Shown: positions 7,495 to 11,517 of the stretch, piece after piece
Position numbering within the stretch: position 1 is the first letter of the stretch
Layout: every line of letters begins with the position of its first letter
Notes under the pieces: model-generated
What the model saw: the letters and a program-made list of their open reading frames with translations, nothing else
Database searches by the model: none
Told to the model about the DNA's origin: nothing
Position numbers and translations under genes: made by a program
NCBI GenBank assembly: GCA_041679065.1
Contig: JBBABI010000036.1
Location: forward strand, 1-11,517
Direction: 5' to 3'
DNA: 11,517 bases
From: CAJBLF01 sp041679065
GTDB lineage: Bacteria > Patescibacteriota > Gracilibacteria > Absconditabacterales > Absconditicoccaceae

Positions 7495-7522
7495 TATATA
7501 GGGAATAGGTAGGAGATTTCAA
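7495..7522 (-). promoter_or_regulatory. Candidate sigma-70-type promoter for fusA
   Basis: On the minus strand TTGAAA (7522-7517) is followed after 16 bases by TATATA (7500-7495). This would give a transcript with a leader of nearly 200 bases before fusA, running through the palindromic array, the GC hairpin and the octamer array. Just downstream of the -10, TCTC-GAAA-GAGA runs into eight U, a small terminator-like hairpin. The call is sequence resemblance only, in AT-rich DNA. Confidence 0.35.
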
Positions 7523-7809
7523 GATAAAATGAGTTATTTTTCTATAGTATTAAGCCAATTAAATTTCTAATCCACCCCCCACTTCGCATTTCCGGAGGAC
7601 GTTGACTATGGAGTTTAAAACGAATCTCAATTTAAAATTTCTTAACCCCACTGAAGTAAGACTTCGTTTGGTTATGTCTTCAAACCAGATTTCTTATTCT
7701 AGACTCCCAATTCCAAAGACTAAAATCCATATGCTAACCACATCCATTATGCTGGAATTCTTATTATATAAAGATATATATACTTGTATTTATTCTCTTT
7801 CTTGTAATT
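7523..7809. other. Intergenic region upstream of the SLH-like gene, no gene recognised
   Basis: An open frame from the TTG at 7602 continues to 7949 but has no recognisable protein character and overlaps the SLH-like gene in another frame, so I do not call it. Two adjacent small hairpins are visible: GAAGT-AAG-ACTTC (7653-7665) and GTTTG with CAAAC (7666-7685). TATA-rich DNA at about 7763-7782 could hold a promoter for the gene starting at 7810, but no convincing -35 box was found. Confidence 0.4.
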
Positions 7810-8643
7810 ATGCTCCCATCGAAATATATCAGATATTGTCTACTTATTTGCTTATGAAGCATAGGATTCATCGGTACAACGTTTGCTTTTCTACCGGCAT
7901 GAATATCAGCAGGCATCGAAACACTGACCGCGAAAACCTGTCAGACTAGAAACTGCAACAGCTCCTTTTTCACGAAACTCTGCGGACCTTGTCAGACGGA
8001 TACCTCAGCTCAGCCAAGCGTACAAGGCTCTCCCTATCCTCAAGAATGGAATGATGCATATATATGGGCATATTCGTTGGGAATAACAACTAAATCCACC
8101 ATCAAAGATGCTGCGATGGATGAACCGCTGGTCAGGAAATATGCTGCACAGATGATTTCTGAATTTGCTGTCAAAGTACTCTGACTCAAGCCAGATATAA
8201 CAAAAAAATGCGACTTTGAAGATATCAAAAACGAGTCTCAAGATCTGCAATATTATATCCTGCTTTCCTGTCAGCTTGGCATCATGGGACTGGATTACTA
8301 TGGCACCCCTGATGTGGTATTTAATCCAAACTATGTCGTCAGGAGAGATCAGTTCATCACTATGATCTCTAGAATGCTTCGATGAACCGAATACAATATT
8401 ACTACGGGAGAATTGACCATCAATGATAAGATGCGTAATTTCGGCAACAGAACACGAGGGAAAGTTCTGGATCTTTTTGGCATCCAACATACTTTCCAAG
8501 CGAAAATTGACCGATACACCAAACATCTAGATGCAGTCAAAAAGTTATCTGTCATCAAAGAGTATACCCTTTCCATCAAGGAAGTAAGATGATATGTGAT
8601 GATTATCTTGAAAAGGATTTTGGATAGAAACTTGATAGAATAA
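7810..8643 (+). CDS. Secreted SLH-like (S-layer homology) domain protein
   Basis: 277 residues. A hydrophobic segment at about 9-32 after basic residues (SKYIR) looks like a signal peptide or anchor. A short cysteine cluster follows (Cys 44, 49, 58, 61, with CGPC at 58-61). Two SLH-like repeats are visible. The first has WAYSLGIT (about 86-93) leading to RKYAAQMISEFAVKVLG. The second has LSCQLGIMG, FNPNYVVRRDQFITMISRMLRG (about 171-192). The spacing of WA..LGI and R-x-FxxMIxR is that of SLH domains, which usually bind cell-wall polymer. In-frame UGA gives Gly 16, 31, 125, 192 and 261. ATG 7810 is the only ATG/GTG/TTG after the upstream in-frame TAA (7735) that precedes the hydrophobic segment. 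Whether the protein is an envelope attachment protein is inferred. Confidence 0.8.
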
Positions 8644-8687
8644 TTGGCGAATATAAAAATAGCCACACACTTTTTTTAATTGTGCCA
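8644..8687 (+). terminator. Possible intrinsic terminator of the SLH-like gene
   Basis: TGGC just after the stop can pair with GCCA at about 8671, and a run of seven T follows (8681-8687). The stem is only about four pairs with a long AT loop and a five-base gap before the T-run, so this is weak. Confidence 0.25.
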
Positions 8688-8699
8688 GAAATTCTGATA

Positions 8700-8753
8700 T
8701 TTGAATATTTAAAAATTGTTTCGGATATTAGAAAATTTGAATATTTGAAAATT
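8700..8753. repeat. AT-rich direct repeats between convergent SLH-like gene and gatC
   Basis: An 18-nt sequence, TTTGAATATTTRAAAATT, occurs at 8700-8717 and 8736-8753 with one mismatch. It contains shorter units of roughly 8 nt (TTTGAATA, TTTGAAAA). It lies just beyond the 3' end of gatC on the minus strand. Confidence 0.6.
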
Positions 8754-8758
8754 CATTT

Positions 8759-9037
8759 TTATGATAGCACCGATTTAATGACGATGGAATTATTCACAAC
8801 AGGATGTTTCACATTTTTCAATATTTTTTCCGGATGAGGAAATTCTTTGACCCCTGAAATTGTCCTGAGCATAAGTTCTGGCTCCTTGTCTATTATTTTA
8901 CTGATCTTGATCTGATCTAATTGTCCGAGAAACTGGATGATATTCTCCAATTGCTTTCATAATTTTTTTTCTTCATCTGCCGTGAGTTTTATACATGCTA
9001 ATTTTTGTAAACGATGCAACTGTTTGCTATCTAACAT
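8759..9037 (-). CDS. gatC: Asp-tRNA(Asn)/Glu-tRNA(Gln) amidotransferase subunit C
   Basis: 92 residues, the usual GatC size. GatC is the small subunit that stabilises GatA against GatB in the complex converting Glu-tRNA(Gln) and Asp-tRNA(Asn) into correctly charged tRNAs. The N-terminal half reads as the family does: a helix with QLHRLQKLACIKLTADEEKKL, then QLENIIQFLGQLDQI. The C-terminal half ends in a short basic and valine-rich tail. Residue 27 is Gly encoded by UGA (minus-strand codon 8959-8957); under the standard code only a short C-terminal piece starting at TTG would be seen. ATG (9037-9035) gives the canonical N-terminus. No Shine-Dalgarno precedes it; TATATT about 15 bases upstream could be a -10 box of a very short leader. 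gatA and gatB are not adjacent. Confidence 0.85.
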
Positions 9038-9086
9038 TTGTCTGTAAAATATAATATAAATTACCATTCGTGTTTTGGAATTTTTT

Positions 9087-9264
9087 ATTGTCATTGCGAG
9101 GAGTATTTGCGACAGTCTGTCCCGCACCGGCGGGAAAGCAATCCAGATAGTAGAATAATTAGATTGCCACGCCTCGTTGTCACCTGCCTACCCATCGTAG
9201 TTCTACGAGGCGCGGCGGCAGGCAGGTTCGGCCTACCATAGGCAGGCAAGCTCGCAAAGACAAT
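9087..9264. repeat. Large interspersed mosaic palindromic element of GTCATTGCGAG type
   Basis: The ends ATTGTCATTGCGAG and CTCGCAAAGACAAT are inverted repeats matching at 13 of 14 positions. Inside are gcaatc/gattgc arms, a CGTAG-TT-CTACG hairpin, and CCTGCCT/AGGCAGG arms. The element is clearly GC-richer than its surroundings. Its right end (9264) directly touches the complement of the stop codon of the PKD gene (9265-9267). The GTCATTGCGAGG end sequence is a known, very widespread bacterial intergenic repeat signature. A plus-strand open frame across it is spurious. Confidence 0.7.
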
Positions 9265-11517
9265 TTACCTCACTTTCAACACTATACTTCCCTCGATTGT
9301 CGGTTGATTTTCAAAAACCACTTCTGCTCTGATGGTATAGGTACCAGGTGTAGCATATACTTGTGTCGCTTGTATGCATTCTCTGCCTTGGCATTTCAAT
9401 GTCTTGCCATTGCCGAAATCCCGATTTATTTCTGTCGGCAAGCCATTGAGCTCCAAAGAGAATGTTACCCTATCCTGGACATTTGCAACTTGCGCAGGAT
9501 GAGAATCGATATGGATAACCAATGATTGCGCTGCTCTTTTGACGATGATATTATTTTCCGGAGAGATGCTGATCTCACGGCCTTTTTTGGTTTTGATAGT
9601 CAAGACAGGATGATATTCACCATTTTCTGTGGTAGTATTATATGTGTATGTATGAGAAACAATTGCTTCTGATAAGTTTTTCTTCACTACCCCATCACCG
9701 AAATCCCAGGTAAAGTAGACGATTTCATCAGTTAGATCATTGAGCTTAGTTGTAGACGCATCAAATTTCACGGTAAAAGGATCCAATCCTACGGTGTCTG
9801 GCGTGATGATCAATTTGCCGATAATATCTTCTCTATTGACCTTCACGGTAAGAATTTCCTCAGTCCTGGTGCCACGAGTTGCATCTTCCACCACAATAGA
9901 AATCTGATGATCATTACTATCTTCTACAGGGATTTCAAATATTTTATTATCTGTGGAAAGGATCGCTTTATCATCCATAGAAACTTTTTTGGTCGTCGTG
10001 GAAGTGCTTGGCAGGATCTGATTGATCTGAATCTGAAGGATGGTAGGGATTTCTTTGATCGTAATGACTCAGGAATTCATTGTCACATCTCAGCTTGCCA
10101 GCACTTTCTGGAATTGCGGCGAGCCAACTGATTTGTAGTTTACATCATAGAAAATCTGGAAATCCGTAGCTCCCACTGAAATATCATCACTCTCACATTG
10201 TCCCTGCTTTCCATCTTCCGTAATGAATGTCGTTTGGACCGCATAGATACCTTTACCAGGAAATTGGTAGGTGAATGAAGTATCTTTGGATTTGATGGTA
10301 TCTACGATCGCATTCTTATTATTTTTGTCTATGACATCAAACTGATAATCCGTGATCTTGACGTTGGTATCCAGGAATGACGTGACGAATCCATATTCAG
10401 CTTCCTTATTTTTTGCAGCAGAGATTTCGCAGACAGGAACATCGGATTGCTCTACCCTCAGAGGAAATGTATAAATATAATTATTGAGTAATGGTAATCT
10501 GAAAGTGACATTATACAGTTTCGCTTCTTTGTACACAAACGTTGTCGTCGCTTGATTCTGTTTGTCAGCGATACCATCTCCGTCAAAATCCCGAACAATT
10601 TTGTAATCAGTGAGATTGAGATCCTTGAATATCTCTGTCGCATCAAAAGTGACTTTACTAGGCACCTTACCTACACTCATCTCTGTCTTAGCATCGTTGA
10701 ATGCAAGCGCTTGTTTGTTGGGTGTGATAACGATTTCGGAATCGATAGTCAATGAACCACCGCTGAATATCTGATCCAATTGCTCTGATGTAGGGATATT
10801 GATATAGGAAACATCCATACTCAATGAATAGTCGCCTTTGGCGAAATAGATGCATGAACCATCAAATTGCCAGGTAGAGAAATTGAGCGTAAGTGTTTGT
10901 CCATTGCCGCAATCCAAGGTCATCTGCTGGATATTTGCCTGTCCTAATGTCGGCAGGATTTGTGCATTGAAATAGGTGGTATTGAGTGCATAGAAAATCG
11001 TCGCTGGAGCGATGAGCGAAAGACTGGAATCCGAACGTGTATACCTAGCGCCATCTTTGAGCTGGATATAGGGCATGATGAGCTTATTGCTATCGATGAT
11101 ATTCTCTACAGAGATATTTCTGACACTCGTCAAAATCTGCGCGCCCAATGCGATGCCAAAGATGAAGAGAAAAAATCATCCGAATGCACCGACCACATAT
11201 CAGAGTTTGGATTTGTTTTTGACGGTAACGAGTCTGTATAAATTATTGATCAAGACTGCAATACCCAGAAATGTCAGCAAACCGAAAAATATTGCTGCGA
11301 AAGTCTGAAGCAAGGTTTTGGTTGTAGTAGGATCGATGCCGAGATTCACTAACTGATTCGGATTTTTGATCAGGTTGTAAAATATGATAAGCAGTCATCC
11401 TACGACAATCATAAATAATATCCCGCATCAGATGAGGAATGTCTTCATGGAAACTTTAGACCCCGTTCTCTGAACGCTGTGCGTTGTTGAGGATTGAGGA
11501 TTGGGAGATTGAGACGT
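9265..11517 (-). CDS. Membrane-anchored PKD-repeat surface protein (5' end at or beyond window edge)
   Basis: 750 residues are visible if the frame runs to the window edge. Residues here are numbered from the edge. The frame is joined by UGA=Gly codons, for example at 10092-10090 (residue 476) and in the membrane segments. Three hydrophobic segments lie at about 27-49, 73-94 and 105-130, followed by a long beta-rich region. The best PKD domain has YFTWDFGDG (WDFGDG at 604-609) and a later HTYTYN. Related repeats show RDFDGDG (about 289-295), DCGNGQ (about 202-207) and RDFGNG (about 689-694). PKD domains are Ig-like modules of extracellular proteins, so the C-terminal part is probably outside the cell. 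The start is uncertain: ATG 11448-11446 would give 727 residues, and a heptamer array lies upstream of it, but the frame stays open to the edge. The stop is TAA. Confidence 0.8.
11487..11514 (+). repeat. Tandem heptamer micro-array (TTGAGGA type), four units
   Basis: Four 7-nt units at 11487, 11494, 11501 and 11508 (TTGAGGA twice, TTGGGAG, ATTGAGA). It lies 38 bases upstream of ATG 11448 of the minus-strand PKD gene. If that gene starts further upstream the array is coding and yields a Ser/Pro/Gln-rich stretch; otherwise it is another start-proximal array. Confidence 0.6.

Noticed and set aside
7595..7700. tRNA or tmRNA in the fusA-SLH spacer
   Set aside because: Two small hairpins are visible, but there is no acceptor stem, no TTCRANNC loop and no CCA end.
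7602..7949. 115-codon plus-strand open frame from a TTG
   Set aside because: No recognisable domain, rare-start only, and it overlaps the signal-peptide region of the SLH-like gene in another frame.
8005..8526. 173-codon minus-strand open frame
   Set aside because: Antisense to the SLH-like gene, whose plus-strand reading has signal-peptide and repeat structure.
9038..9241. 67-codon plus-strand open frame
   Set aside because: It is a translation of the GTCATTGCGAG-type palindromic element, a typical spurious ORF.

Overview
The window reads coherently only if UGA is translated as glycine (NCBI translation table 25). In-frame UGA falls on invariant glycines in many families: the first G of the RF1 GGQ motif, three glycines of the CTP synthase VTGGVxSGLGKG loop, the G of the AGPxxN motif of a site-2 protease, and GEVHDG in EF-G. 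All nine genes end in UAA or UAG and none in UGA. This code is known from Absconditabacteria (SR1) and Gracilibacteria, two Patescibacteria/CPR lineages; the sequence does not tell me which. The DNA is AT-rich, the genes carry no obvious Shine-Dalgarno sequences, and housekeeping genes are scattered and not in their usual operons.

Layout. 1-669 (+): 3' part of a periplasmic-binding-protein-like (ABC family 5) protein. 888-1526 (+): M50 site-2 protease. 1629-1988 (+): four-helix-bundle (S23/IVP-like) protein in a cassette flanked by inverted repeats. 2038-3108 (+): prfA (RF1). 3377-4975 (+): pyrG (CTP synthase), preceded by a structured leader candidate. 5191-7293 (-): fusA (EF-G), containing a 10-N assembly gap. 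7810-8643 (+): secreted SLH-like protein. 8759-9037 (-): gatC. 9265-11517 (-): membrane-anchored PKD-repeat protein whose start is at or beyond the window edge. pyrG/fusA and the SLH gene/gatC are convergent pairs; a bidirectional terminator candidate lies between pyrG and fusA.

Functionally this is ordinary translation and nucleotide metabolism (RF1, EF-G, GatC, CTP synthase) mixed with cell-envelope proteins (M50 protease, SLH-like, PKD, solute-binding). RF1 is the expected class-I release factor in a UGA=Gly organism, because RF2 would terminate at UGA.

The most unusual feature is in the spacers. Most carry a short array of 7- or 8-nt units kept in strict register, with a different unit in most spacers. 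Several arrays abut a start or stop codon, and several are paired as inverted arrays. Three other interspersed palindromic element types (GTCATTCCGG-, GTCATTGCGAG- and CATCCTGAGCC-like) are also present. No CRISPR, tRNA, rRNA or transposase was seen.
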